A stretch of 58,777 nucleotides of DNA, from assembly GCA_944390285.1 (NCBI GenBank), contig CALXPN010000007.1, forward strand, positions 1-58,777, read 5' to 3'. Shown in pieces: positions 18,335 through 26,793 of this stretch. A program made the translations under genes and the position numbers. How positions within the stretch are numbered: position 1 is the stretch's first letter; each line of letters begins with the position of its first letter. Source of the DNA: an uncultured Clostridia bacterium. Lineage in GTDB: Bacteria > Bacillota > Clostridia > TANB77 > CAG-508. The notes below the pieces were generated by a model. That model searched no databases. It saw only the letters and a program-made list of their open reading frames with translations, and was not told the DNA's origin.

Positions 18335-19225
18335 ATGAATTTTAAAAATGAATTAAAAGAATATCAAGAGATAATTGAAACAGAATTAAAAAAATATATA
18401 GAAAAGAATGAAAGTCCGGAAAAAATACTAAATCAATCAGTAGAATATAGTCTTCTTGCTGGTGGAAAAAGACTAAGACCCATACTTGTTATTGCAACAT
18501 ATAGAATTTTTAAAAATGATTTTGAAAAATGTTTTCCTTATGCTGTTGCAATAGAGATGATACATAATTTCTCATTAATTCATGATGATCTTCCAGCAAT
18601 TGACAATGACGATATAAGACACGGAAAACCAACTAATCATAAAAAATTTAATGAATATACTGCAATTTTAGCTGGAGATAGCATGTTAAATAATGCATAT
18701 TTAATTATTAGTAAAGATTTAATAAGTACTACAAATAATAATGAAAGAAACCAGAAAATAAAAGCTTTTAATGAATTAACTATTGCAATAGATAGAGTTA
18801 TAGCAGGAGAATATGTAGATACAGAGTCTGAAGGAAAAAATATTTCAAAAGAAAAACTAAAATATATACATGAAAATAAAACAGGAGCTTTTTTAAGAGC
18901 ATGTGTAAGAATTGGTGCGATTTTAGCTGATGTAACTGACAATGATTTAAATAAACTAACAAGTTATGCAGAAAAAATTGGTCTTGCATTCCAAATAAAA
19001 GATGATATCCTATCTGAAGAAGGAGACGAAAAAGTTACAGGAAAACCAGTTGGTAATGATAAAAATAAAAAGAAATGTACTTATATAAGCGAATATGGTT
19101 TAAGTAAGTCTAAAGAAATTTTAGAAAATACTATTGAAGAAGCTGTTGAAAGTTTAAAAGATTTTGGAGAAAAAGCAGAATTTTTAAGAGAACTTGCTTT
19201 TTATATAAAAAATAGAAATAAATAA
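18335..19225 (+). CDS. ispA: Polyprenyl (farnesyl/geranyl) diphosphate synthase
   Basis: IspA-type prenyltransferases condense isopentenyl diphosphate with allylic diphosphates to make C10-C15 precursors of undecaprenyl carriers and quinones. The 296-residue protein has the first Asp-rich motif DDLPAIDNDD starting at residue 84, and the second, DDILSEEGD, starting at 223. The substrate segments GGKRLRPIL and GDSMLNNAY are present. GGAG at 18325-18328 selects ATG 18335 rather than 18323. The spacing of residues before the first motif suggests a short product such as farnesyl diphosphate (inference). The dxs/xseB partners often seen near ispA are not in this window. Confidence 0.92.
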   Translation: MNFKNELKEYQEIIETELKKYIEKNESPEKILNQSVEYSLLAGGKRLRPILVIATYRIFKNDFEKCFPYAVAIEMIHNFSLIHDDLPAIDNDDIRHGKPTNHKKFNEYTAILAGDSMLNNAYLIISKDLISTTNNNERNQKIKAFNELTIAIDRVIAGEYVDTESEGKNISKEKLKYIHENKTGAFLRACVRIGAILADVTDNDLNKLTSYAEKIGLAFQIKDDILSEEGDEKVTGKPVGNDKNKKKCTYISEYGLSKSKEILENTIEEAVESLKDFGEKAEFLRELAFYIKNRNK

Positions 19226-19332
19226 ATCATTTAAAATTAATATAACATAGTATAAAATATTTTAATTTTATTGATTTATTAAAAAAAGTGATATAAAATG
19301 TATTTATCAAAAAAAAGATGGGAGGAATAATT

Positions 19333-19854
19333 ATGAAAAATGAAACCAACGAATTGAATGGTTTCGAATTGCAAAGCTATGAAACCATACGGTTTGCAAC
19401 AGGGGGTAATGCAAGAAGATTAACCGGGAATCATGAAAATACTCATACAATCAGAGAAAAGAATCTTCTTAGATGGCTGACACATGATGAGATGTGGAAA
19501 TTTATTGTAGAAAATTCAGCTATTTTAGATGGAGAAAAAGAACTAGAAGATGAAAACTTTTATCTTTATATATTTGTGATAACATGTTTTGTTTATAAAA
19601 AATCCAAAATGAGGATAAAAAAGTCAAAATATAGAAAGATAAAAAAACTTTCAAGACAACAGAAAGAAGATATTTTTGATTTTCTTGATTATGGAAATGA
19701 AAGAGTTTTTATAATTTCTGGAAATAGACAAAAAATATCAGAATATATTTTAAAATTAGTAATGGATTCATCAAAGAGCTCAATTTTCAAAAAATACATG
19801 TCTGAAAAAATAGCTAAAGAGCTCGAAGTACAAATTGCAATAGCAAAACTATAA
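19333..19854 (+). CDS. Unknown protein with an atypical, less AT-rich N-terminal segment
   Basis: The protein has 173 residues from ATG 19333, chosen because GGGAGG sits just upstream. No family is recognised. The first ~55 codons are visibly less AT-rich (ACC, GGG, TTC) and include an in-frame CGG at 19390-19392 in ETIRFATGGNARRL. The rest returns to local composition and is basic (KKSKMRIKKSKYRKIKKLSR), suggesting nucleic acid or membrane-surface binding. Shifting at this CGG would end the protein within 12 codons, so here CGG must be read in frame. It is monocistronic and ends at a strong terminator. It may be a chimera of acquired and resident DNA. Confidence 0.6.
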   Translation: MKNETNELNGFELQSYETIRFATGGNARRLTGNHENTHTIREKNLLRWLTHDEMWKFIVENSAILDGEKELEDENFYLYIFVITCFVYKKSKMRIKKSKYRKIKKLSRQQKEDIFDFLDYGNERVFIISGNRQKISEYILKLVMDSSKSSIFKKYMSEKIAKELEVQIAIAKL

Positions 19855-19885
19855 TCGCAAATTGCATAGGTAAATAATTTTATTT

Positions 19886-19922
19886 GCTCTGGTAAAACAA
19901 AGCTGTTTTACCAGAGCTTGTA
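19886..19922 (+). terminator. Terminator-like hairpin after the 19333 gene
   Basis: A perfect 13-base stem, GCTCTGGTAAAAC with GTTTTACCAGAGC, has a six-base loop. A short T-rich tail follows. Confidence 0.75.
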
Positions 19923-20014
19923 CTTTTTATAAATATTTATATTGTATTTTTTATAAATTAATGGTATAACTAATTTGTAATTATATGTTTTTTAATAAAG
20001 AGAGGTGTTTAGTA

Positions 20015-20684
20015 TTGAAATTAATTTTAGCATCACAAGGTTTTACTACTGATGAAATAGAAAATAAAGTTGCTAAAATAGTCGGAAAACCAGCAAATGA
20101 AATTAATATAGCTATTATAAATGAAACTGCATATTATTTATCAGAAGAGAAAAGTAAAAGATGGCTTATAGAAGAACTTTCAAACATTGAAAAACATATA
20201 GGAGGTAGAATAGATTTTGTAAATTTTATTACACAATCTAAAACAGAATTAGAAAAAAGATTAATGAATTCAGATATAGTGTATTTAGTTGGAGGAAAAC
20301 AGCACATATATTCTAAATTATTTCATGAGACTAATACTGTGGATTTAATTAAAGAGGTTTCAGAAAAAAGAGTAATAATGGGAACATCAGCAGGTTCAAT
20401 AGTTTTAGGAAGACAAATTGAAAGTAAGAAATTTTGGAATTTAAGGTATAATTGCAATTTTGAAGATTTTGAATATAAAGAATTAGGATTAGTTCCTTTT
20501 AATATAGTTCCACATTATTTAAGAAAAGATCATTTAAAATGGACGAAAGAGTTTTTAAGTGATACATTAAAAGATAATCCTTTCAAAGTATATGCTATTA
20601 CAGATAGACAAGCAGTAGCATATATAGATGGAAAAATAGAATATATTCGGAGGCGAACCTGAAGTTTTTGGACTAAATATATAA
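20015..20684 (+). CDS. pepE: Peptidase E (S51 dipeptidase), split by an extra C at an in-frame CGG
   Basis: PepE-family serine peptidases cleave N-terminal Asp-X dipeptides in the cytoplasm. The start is TTG 20015 after AGAGGTG, giving MKLILASQGF. The nucleophile is Ser125 in MGTSAGSIVLG, and NIVPHYLRKDH supplies the family His region. The upstream frame meets CGG at 20648-20650 and stops four codons later. Dropping C20648 gives EYIGGEPEVFGLNI and a stop at 20682-20684, the normal family end. The lesion removes only about 11 C-terminal residues, so a frame-0 product might still fold. This is the second of five genes with an extra C before a Gly codon. Confidence 0.85.
20648..20651 (+). other. 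Extra-C / CGG +1 frameshift site (pepE)
   Basis: TAT ATT CGG AGG in the upstream frame becomes TAT ATT GGA GGC when C20648 is skipped, reading Tyr-Ile-Gly-Gly. Confidence 0.8.
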
Positions 20685-20719
20685 AGATTTATTATTAATT
20701 TTAATTTGTGGAGATACTT

Positions 20720-22357
20720 ATGATAAATAAAAAAGAATTCGATTTGCTTTTAAAAGAAATTTTCCAAATAGAAAATAAGATTGTTGAGGTTAAAATCCTT
20801 AATCAATTTGAGAAAGCAACAGAATATGAAAATGCGTTAGAAATAATTAGAATGAAAGCTAAAGATATTATATTAGATAATAAAAATGAATCAGAAGGAT
20901 TTGATGAGTTATCTTTAGATGTATTTTCTAAGTTGATTGTATTAGATTCTAATATAGATTATTATATATTAAAAACAACTAATATAATCGAAAGTAAGAA
21001 CGAAAATAAAATAGATGCAGAAGCATTAAAGAAAATAAAAAGATTATGGGATAGCCTGGAAATGGATATAGAACTTTGGAATAAAAAAACTCATAATCCA
21101 ATTGAAGAAATTGAGTATAGTAAACACATCGGAAATATTACTTTATATAATATTATTTATCAGCTACAAACAGAAGGTGTTCTAGATTTTTCAAAAGTAT
21201 TCAAATATTGCAAAAAAGAATTATTAATAAATGCATTAAAAGAGACATTATTTGAGGGGGCTAAAAATGAGTCTCATGATAAAATTAAAAGAAATCAATT
21301 AATAGAATATGCAAAGAAATTGTCTGAAAAAGATTTATATGATTATAAGTTATGGCAACAAATTTTAGCAATAAAAAATGTGAGATCTAGAGATGATCAT
21401 ATAGAAATATTAGGAAATTTACAAGATAAGAATTATAAAAAACTTAATATTGCCTCAGAAGAATATGATACAAATTTAAATGTTTTTTCAGATAATGAAA
21501 ATGATGAAATGCAAATGCAAATTTATGAAACTTCTGATTATAAAAGTATATGGGATGGATTATTCGAGTTTTTTACACAAAGGCAAATGAGAAAAAAATG
21601 GGCTACTTCAAAAGGTCCTGCATTTCAGATAGAGTTTGAAAATGGAATAATAAGATATGCAAAAGATTTTTTAGACAAAACTGCAGTAGAAAATGTAAAA
21701 AAATTAACAATTGCAACAAATGGAGTATCTAAATATAATTTTGATACTAATTCTAAATGGAAAAATTTGGAAGAACTTATATTTTTAAATGAAAAAGAAA
21801 CCTCAGAATTTAATTTAAATCCAAATAAAACTTATAATTGTATTGGAAACAATTCATTTGAAAATTGTAGAAAATTAAAGAAAATAGATTTTGGAAAAAT
21901 AGAAATGATAGGAGAAAATGCTTTCCAAAATTGTACATCTATTTCAGAAATTACTTTTTCAAAAAATTTAATAAATATAGGCGAAAATGCCTTTTTAAAT
22001 TGTACCAATTTAAAAAAAGTTGAATTTTTAGGTGATTTAAAATTATATATATTAAATAGACCTCAAAATATTATTAATTGTTTTAAAGGAACAAATCTTG
22101 AAACAATTATATTTTCAAATTTAGAGTCAATATTTAATTTTGCAATTATTGATTGCCCAAATCTAAAAAATATTCTAGTATCTGATATAAAAGGAATATC
22201 TATACCATTTAAAACGTGTAAATATAGATTAGGAAGACAAAATGGTATAGTATCGTTTGTTGGTGAAAAATCATTAAATCTTTGGAAAAAACGAAATACA
22301 AGTGTAAGATTTTTTGAGTTAACTGAATCAGATAAACAAAAATATAATTTAAATTAA
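20720..22357 (+). CDS. Leucine-rich repeat (BspA-type) protein
   Basis: The protein has 545 residues from ATG 20720 (GGAG seven bases upstream). The first ~290 residues are helical, charged and of unknown family. The last ~200 contain BspA/LRR_5-type repeats, for example NSFENCRKLKKIDFGKIEMI, ENAFQNCTSISEITFSKNLI and ENAFLNCTNLKKVEFLG. No signal peptide or wall anchor is visible, so it is probably cytoplasmic, unlike most BspA surface proteins. LRRs usually bind protein ligands. It stands alone between pepE and a terminator. The N-terminal half could carry a second, unrecognised activity. Confidence 0.8.
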   Translation: MINKKEFDLLLKEIFQIENKIVEVKILNQFEKATEYENALEIIRMKAKDIILDNKNESEGFDELSLDVFSKLIVLDSNIDYYILKTTNIIESKNENKIDAEALKKIKRLWDSLEMDIELWNKKTHNPIEEIEYSKHIGNITLYNIIYQLQTEGVLDFSKVFKYCKKELLINALKETLFEGAKNESHDKIKRNQLIEYAKKLSEKDLYDYKLWQQILAIKNVRSRDDHIEILGNLQDKNYKKLNIASEEYDTNLNVFSDNENDEMQMQIYETSDYKSIWDGLFEFFTQRQMRKKWATSKGPAFQIEFENGIIRYAKDFLDKTAVENVKKLTIATNGVSKYNFDTNSKWKNLEELIFLNEKETSEFNLNPNKTYNCIGNNSFENCRKLKKIDFGKIEMIGENAFQNCTSISEITFSKNLINIGENAFLNCTNLKKVEFLGDLKLYILNRPQNIINCFKGTNLETIIFSNLESIFNFAIIDCPNLKNILVSDIKGISIPFKTCKYRLGRQNGIVSFVGEKSLNLWKKRNTSVRFFELTESDKQKYNLN

Positions 22358-22371
22358 ATTTTTTATAAAAT

Positions 22372-22428
22372 AATCTTGAATGTTTTAATACATAATCAAT
22401 AGTTTTAAAATGTTCAAGATTTTTTTTA
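22372..22428 (+). terminator. Terminator after the LRR gene
   Basis: AATCTTGAA with a following TTTTAA pairs with TTTAAAA and TTCAAGATT, and a run of eight T follows. Confidence 0.85.
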
Positions 22429-22541
22429 TAAACTATTGACTTGGAGCACACTCTAAGTGATATTAAATAATAGAAAAGAATTAATAGATTTAAAAAACTT
22501 TATTATTAAAATAACAAAATGTAGAAAAGGAGGAATTAAAA

Positions 22542-23288
22542 ATGAAAAAACAAACTGCAGGTAGAGATAGTTTAGGAGAATTTGCACCTAAATTTGCTGA
22601 ATTAAATGATGATGTATTATTTGGTGAAGTATGGTCAAGAGAGGATAAATTATCATTAAGAGATAGGTCTTTAGTGACTATATGTATTTTTATGGGAAAA
22701 GGATTAGTTGATAGTTCATTAAAATACCATTTAATAAATGCTAAAAATAATGGTATTACAAAAGAAGAAATGGCAGAAATAATAACACATGCAGCTTTTT
22801 ATGCAGGATGGCCAAATGCTTGGGCTGTATTTAATATGGCAAAAGAAGTATATCAAGATTCTGATGAAAAAGAAAGTCATGGTGGAATGTTTGGAATTGG
22901 AAATCCAAATACTGCTTTTGCACAATATTTTATTGGTAATTCATATTTAAAACCATTAACAAATCCAGAAGAAACAAGTCTATTTTTAGCAAATGTTACT
23001 TTTGAGCCAAGATGTAGAAATAATTGGCATATTCATCATTCTACAAAAGGTGGAGGTCAAATTCTAGTTTGTGTAGATGGAGAAGGTTGGTATCAAGAAG
23101 AAGGAAAAGATGCACAAAGCTTAAAACCAGGAGATGTTGTTACAATTCCAGCTAATGTAAAACATTGGCATGGAGCTAAAAAAGATTCTTGGTTTAGCCA
23201 TATTGCAATAGAAGTTCCAGGAGAAAACACAAATAATGAATGGTGTGAACCAGTATCTGATGAAGAGTATGATAAATTAGGAGAATAA
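22542..23288 (+). CDS. Carboxymuconolactone decarboxylase-like/cupin fusion protein
   Basis: The protein has 248 residues in two domains. Residues ~10-105 form a carboxymuconolactone decarboxylase/AhpD-like helical domain (SLRDRSLVTICIFMGKG, HAAFYAGWPNAWAVF) without the CxxC of true AhpD. Residues ~130-235 form a cupin with metal-ligand candidates NNWHIHHS, EGWYQEE and VKHWHG. Such fusions occur in anaerobes as uncharacterised oxidoreductase or isomerase-like proteins; the reaction is not known. AAAGGAGG precedes the ATG. A merR start lies 25 bases downstream but is broken, so a former regulator/effector pair may have been lost. Confidence 0.85.
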   Translation: MKKQTAGRDSLGEFAPKFAELNDDVLFGEVWSREDKLSLRDRSLVTICIFMGKGLVDSSLKYHLINAKNNGITKEEMAEIITHAAFYAGWPNAWAVFNMAKEVYQDSDEKESHGGMFGIGNPNTAFAQYFIGNSYLKPLTNPEETSLFLANVTFEPRCRNNWHIHHSTKGGGQILVCVDGEGWYQEEGKDAQSLKPGDVVTIPANVKHWHGAKKDSWFSHIAIEVPGENTNNEWCEPVSDEEYDKLGE

Positions 23289-23313
23289 TATCCTATCATA
23301 ATGGAGGAAAAAA

Positions 23314-23385
23314 ATGACAATAAATGAAGTATCAAAAAAATTAAATATTACTCAAGACACTTTAAGATTTTATGAAAAAATCTAA
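23314..23385 (+). pseudogene. MerR-family regulator, N-terminal remnant
   Basis: After a good ribosome site (ATGGAGGAAA) an ATG opens a MerR winged-helix start: MTINEVSKKLNITQDTLRFY then EKI and TAA. That is 23 codons of a normal ~120-residue regulator. The stop falls exactly where the family continues with GLI, so the rest has been deleted rather than shifted. It follows the CMD-cupin gene and would have been its regulator. The DNA after the stop belongs to an unrelated remnant. Confidence 0.75.
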
Positions 23386-23578
23386 AGTTTATTTTATGAA
23401 AGAAATTACTCCTGATGCAATAGATCAAGCTTGTATGGATTTAATATATAATTCAGAAGATCCCGGTAAAAATCATTTTATAGAAAGAGTTGAAAGACAA
23501 CACGGAATTCATACAATAGAAGCAGCTTCAGAGCTTGGATTTGGTACTAGAGAATATGAATTAATAGAATTAGATTAG
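23372..23578 (+). pseudogene. C-terminal remnant, probably of a DUF362-type iron-sulfur protein
   Basis: The open frame ends in AIDQACMDLIYNSEDPGKNH and AASELGFGTREYELIELD. This resembles the end of DUF362/4Fe-4S proteins (DPVALDQAC..., GLGSREYELI). No credible start or upstream part is present, and the frame overlaps the end of the merR fragment. The simplest reading is a deletion that joined the start of merR to the end of this gene. A short expressed peptide from ATG 23396 cannot be excluded. The family call is tentative. Confidence 0.5.
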
Positions 23579-23600
23579 TATAAAAAATATTATTAAATTT

Positions 23601-23642
23601 TAAGCGGCTGTACTTATATTGCACAGCCACTTATGGTATAAT
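23601..23642 (+). promoter_or_regulatory. Hairpin and extended -10 upstream of larC
   Basis: TAAG-C-GGCTGT pairs with ACAGCC-A-CTTA around an 11-base loop. TGGTATAAT (extended -10, TATAAT at 23637-23642) follows at once. No T run follows, so it does not look like a simple terminator. It could be an operator or the end of the preceding transcript. Confidence 0.45.
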
Positions 23643-23684
23643 GCTTATGTTATATTATAAAAATAAGAAAAGGACGGATTAATA

Positions 23685-24887
23685 ATGAAAATATTATATT
23701 TTGATTGCTCAAGTGGAATAAGTGGAAATATGACTATTGGAGCTTTGCTAGAAATAATAAATGATGAAAATTATTTATTAAATGAACTAAAAAAATTAAA
23801 TATAGATGGTTATGAAATAAAAATATCTAAAAAAGTAAAAAATGGAATTACTGGTACTTATGTAGATGTTTTATTAGAACATGAACATCATCATAAACAT
23901 AAAGAGCATAATCATGAAAATGAGCATACTCATCATCATGAACACAGAAATTTGAGTGATGTTAATAAAATAATAGATAATAGTACTCTAAACGAGGAAG
24001 TTAAAAAATTAGCTAAAAAAATATTTTTTAGAGTAGCTAAAGCAGAAAGCAAAGTACATAATAAATCTCTTGAAGAAGTTCATTTTCATGAAGTTGGTGC
24101 AATAGATTCAATAATAGATATTGTTGGAACAGCAATATTAATTAATAAAATAAATCCAGATAAAATAGTATCAAGTACTGTAAATGATGGATATGGATTT
24201 ATAGAATGTGCACATGGGAAAATGGCTGTTCCAGTTCCTGCAACAAGTGAAATATTTTCAAATTCTAATGTTAAATTCAGACAAATAGAAATAGATACAG
24301 AACTTGTGACTCCAACTGGTGCAGCAATTATTGCAGAACTTGCAACAGATTTTATGCCTCTTCCAGAAATGCAAGTAGAAAAAATTGGATGGGGAAGTGG
24401 TAGTAAGGATTTACAAATTCCTAATGTTTTAAAAGTATATTATGGAAATATTGAAGATGAAAAAGATGATATTGTAGTTATGGAGACTAATATAGATGAC
24501 TGTGGTGGAGAACTATTAGGGTATACTCAAGAATTACTATTTAAAAATGGAGCATTAGATGTATTTTTCACACCTATTTTTATGAAAAAAAATAGACCGG
24601 GATATAGAATGAGCATAACATGTAAACAAGAGGATAAATTAAAATTACAAAATATTATTTTTAGAGAAACTACAACTATTGGAATCAGATATAGAAAAGA
24701 ACATAGAGCAGTACTAAAAAGAGAAATTATAGAAATTGAAACTAAATATGGAAAAATAAAAGCTAAAAAAGTAAAAAATAATGGAGAAGAATATTTATAT
24801 CCAGAATATGAAGAAATTAAAAAAATAGCTGAAAAAAATAATATTCCTTTAAAAAATTTTTATAAATTAGAAGAACTTCAAAATTAG
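23685..24887 (+). CDS. larC: Nickel insertion protein LarC (nickel-pincer cofactor biosynthesis)
   Basis: LarC inserts nickel into the pyridinium pincer cofactor of lactate racemase and related enzymes, using CTP. The 400-residue protein begins with the family signature LYFDCSSGISGNMTIGALLE. It has a His-rich nickel-handling loop (HEHHHKHKEHNHENEHTHHH, around residues 66-86) and the C-terminal GWGSGSKDLQIPN and ETNIDDCGGELLGY segments. In Lactiplantibacillus larC is expressed by a programmed frameshift between two frames; here both parts are one continuous frame. A broken larB lies downstream and no larE or larA is visible. The pathway may be lost or completed elsewhere. Confidence 0.92.
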   Translation: MKILYFDCSSGISGNMTIGALLEIINDENYLLNELKKLNIDGYEIKISKKVKNGITGTYVDVLLEHEHHHKHKEHNHENEHTHHHEHRNLSDVNKIIDNSTLNEEVKKLAKKIFFRVAKAESKVHNKSLEEVHFHEVGAIDSIIDIVGTAILINKINPDKIVSSTVNDGYGFIECAHGKMAVPVPATSEIFSNSNVKFRQIEIDTELVTPTGAAIIAELATDFMPLPEMQVEKIGWGSGSKDLQIPNVLKVYYGNIEDEKDDIVVMETNIDDCGGELLGYTQELLFKNGALDVFFTPIFMKKNRPGYRMSITCKQEDKLKLQNIIFRETTTIGIRYRKEHRAVLKREIIEIETKYGKIKAKKVKNNGEEYLYPEYEEIKKIAEKNNIPLKNFYKLEELQN

Positions 24888-24994
24888 AATATTATTTATA
24901 ATATTGCATTTATAATAAAATATAAAATCTTTATATTTTAAAATTTTAATGGGTGCAAATAATTTTTTAAGAAAGGGACAAAATTTTAAAACAG

Positions 24995-25223
24995 ATGGAA
25001 ATAAAAGAAATATTAGAAAAATTTCAAAAAAATAAAATCAGTATTGAAGAAGCTGAAAAAAGTTTAAAAAATAATAATTACGAAGATTTAGGTTATGCAA
25101 AAGTAGATCATAATAGAAAAGAAAGATCTGGAAATTCTGAAGTAATATTTTGCCGAAATTACTAAAGAGAATATAACAGAAAATGAAATAAATAAAGTTA
25201 TCTATGGTAAATTAAACTATTAA
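24995..25223 (+). pseudogene. larB: larB remnant with a frame break at CGA
   Basis: The start MEIKEILEKFQKNKISIEEA followed by YEDLGYAKVDHNRKERSG and EVIFC matches the N-terminus of LarB, the carboxylase/hydrolase of nickel-pincer cofactor synthesis. The frame meets CGA at 25154 and stops at 25163. Dropping C25154 gives the family's EVIFCE, but the following 20 residues do not look like LarB and stop at 25221-25223. Normal LarB is around 250 residues, so the gene is clearly truncated. The extra C resembles the CGG cases but precedes GAA, not glycine. No other gene is seen in 24888-25353. Confidence 0.65.
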
Positions 25224-25283
25224 CCTATGTTATATTAGAAAATCAATAATAAGTACAATAATTCTATTTATAGTAAATAAAAA

Positions 25284-25336
25284 TTAATAGCAAAAATAGC
25301 AAATATTAAACAATATATAACTATTTTTGCTATTAA
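25284..25336 (-). terminator. Bidirectional terminator hairpin
   Basis: TTAATAGCAAAAATAG pairs perfectly with CTATTTTTGCTATTAA (16 bases). It serves the minus-strand gene ending at 25354 and probably also larC transcripts. Confidence 0.8.
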
Positions 25337-25353
25337 AAGATTTATAATATTTC

Positions 25354-26055
25354 TTAATCAAGCATTGTGTTATTAGGAGATAATCCGAACATTAAGACAT
25401 ATAGATCATCAATTTTTTCAACAGAATGTGAAATTAATAATGAGTTTGTTAAATTAGTAAGTTTTTCACTTTCTTCTACATAAGAGTCTATAGTATTACC
25501 AAGTTCATTAAACCCTTTTTGTGTTGACATTTTTTCATCTGGATTATCACAAAGATTTTTTGTATATTCAACTACTTTAAAAAAAGAATCATAATATGCT
25601 TCTATATCATTTGATAAAATGTTTTTGGGAAACTGTTCACTAAATTTATTGATACTTTCTAATTTTACTAAATCTTCTGATAATATTTGTTTATCTGCAG
25701 AATTTATACTTCCATAACCATATAGTGTTATATTAAAATTGTAGTTGTCAAAAGTTCTTAGTATATCGTTTTGAATAGTGGCCATAGTATCTAGAACATT
25801 ATTATTAGTCTTTTTTAAAAATAAATAATCTATTATTTCTTGAATATTTTCTTTTTCTTCAGGATTATCTATTTTTTGTGATAGTTCATAAGCTTCTGCA
25901 TATTTCTCTTCATATATTAAATCAATTGAATTATTAAAAATTTCACTTTGAATAATATATTCATTATTAGGTGAAAGTGATTTTATGATTATATTGATAA
26001 TAAGAAATATAATAATTAGTATTATACTTATAATTAGAATTTTTTTATTTTTCAT
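25354..26055 (-). CDS. Membrane-anchored extracytoplasmic protein of unknown function
   Basis: The protein has 233 residues. An N-terminal helix (about 5-26, ILIISIILIIIFLIINIIIK) is followed by an acidic, helix-rich domain. It has no lipobox and no recognised motif; segments such as YEEKYAEAYELSQKIDNPEE suggest tetratricopeptide-like helices. AGAGGT lies upstream of the ATG. It is 16 bases downstream of the fragment ending at 26072, so the two were probably in one unit. It is not conserved in any context I recognise. Confidence 0.6.
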   Translation of the reverse strand: MKNKKILIISIILIIIFLIINIIIKSLSPNNEYIIQSEIFNNSIDLIYEEKYAEAYELSQKIDNPEEKENIQEIIDYLFLKKTNNNVLDTMATIQNDILRTFDNYNFNITLYGYGSINSADKQILSEDLVKLESINKFSEQFPKNILSNDIEAYYDSFFKVVEYTKNLCDNPDEKMSTQKGFNELGNTIDSYVEESEKLTNLTNSLLISHSVEKIDDLYVLMFGLSPNNTMLD

Positions 26056-26071
26056 TTTTTACCTCTTTACA

Positions 26072-26281
26072 CTATTTTAATTTACGATTTATTTTATTGA
26101 TACTATTTGAATTAAACTTGATGACTTTATTAGTACTGCTTTTTTGAACTTCAAATATTTCTCTAGCGAGTTGCTTTATTGTAGGATTTGTATCATCAAC
26201 CTCATATAGCACATCATCTTTTATAATATAATTACTGCTCACAGGACTTCCAAAAGAATTATTTCCTTCGATATTAACCAA
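26072..26281 (-). pseudogene. C-terminal fragment of an unknown protein
   Basis: The open frame lacks a good start. A TTG at 26281 has no ribosome site, and the frame stays open further upstream (…KKVIEYGKNYALVNIEGNN…) to a stop near 26375. The readable part, NYIIKDDVLYEVDDTNPTIK, is hydrophilic and ends in a basic tail. It probably is the 3' end of a truncated gene, next to other ruins at 26430-26685. Confidence 0.45.
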
Positions 26282-26429
26282 TGCATAATTTTTTCCATAT
26301 TCAATAACCTTTTTATATTTTGTATGTGAATAAATACAAACATTATAAATTTTAAGAAAAGATAATTAATACTATCTTTTTGTACTCATTTTTTTCTTTT
26401 TTTGTATCTAATAAATAGGAAGGTGAAAG

Positions 26430-26685
26430 AAAAAGATTAATATTTTGTTAGTTAGTAAAGAATTTGAATTTGGCAAAAGAATTATAAATTTTCTATTACT
26501 TAAATATGATTCTGTTAGAATTTGTAATTATTCTATTATTATTGTTTTAAAGCAGAATTATTCTGATATATGTGAACTATATAAAAATCTATTTATATTT
26601 AAATAATATTGATGAATTGCTAAAAAAATTTAATAGTATTATTAAACTTTTGAAATATGAATACATTTTAATAAGTGTCTGTTGA
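26430..26685 (+). pseudogene. Decayed receiver-like gene remnant
   Basis: One frame reads KINILLVSKEFEFGKRIINF and continues to a stop at 26604-26606. The next frame continues IDELLKKFNSIIKLLKYEYI to a stop at 26683-26685. The start resembles a response-regulator-like beta-alpha unit, but no start codon in frame and at least one frame break are visible. It is the only recognisable content of the 26282-26793 gap. Confidence 0.4.
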
Positions 26686-26793
26686 TTAATTAAAAGATTT
26701 TAGTTAAAATAATAAAAAAGAAATGGTCGTATTTAATATGAAAATTGTTATGGACAGGAGAAAATATAAATTTAAAATAAGAAAGGATTTTGA

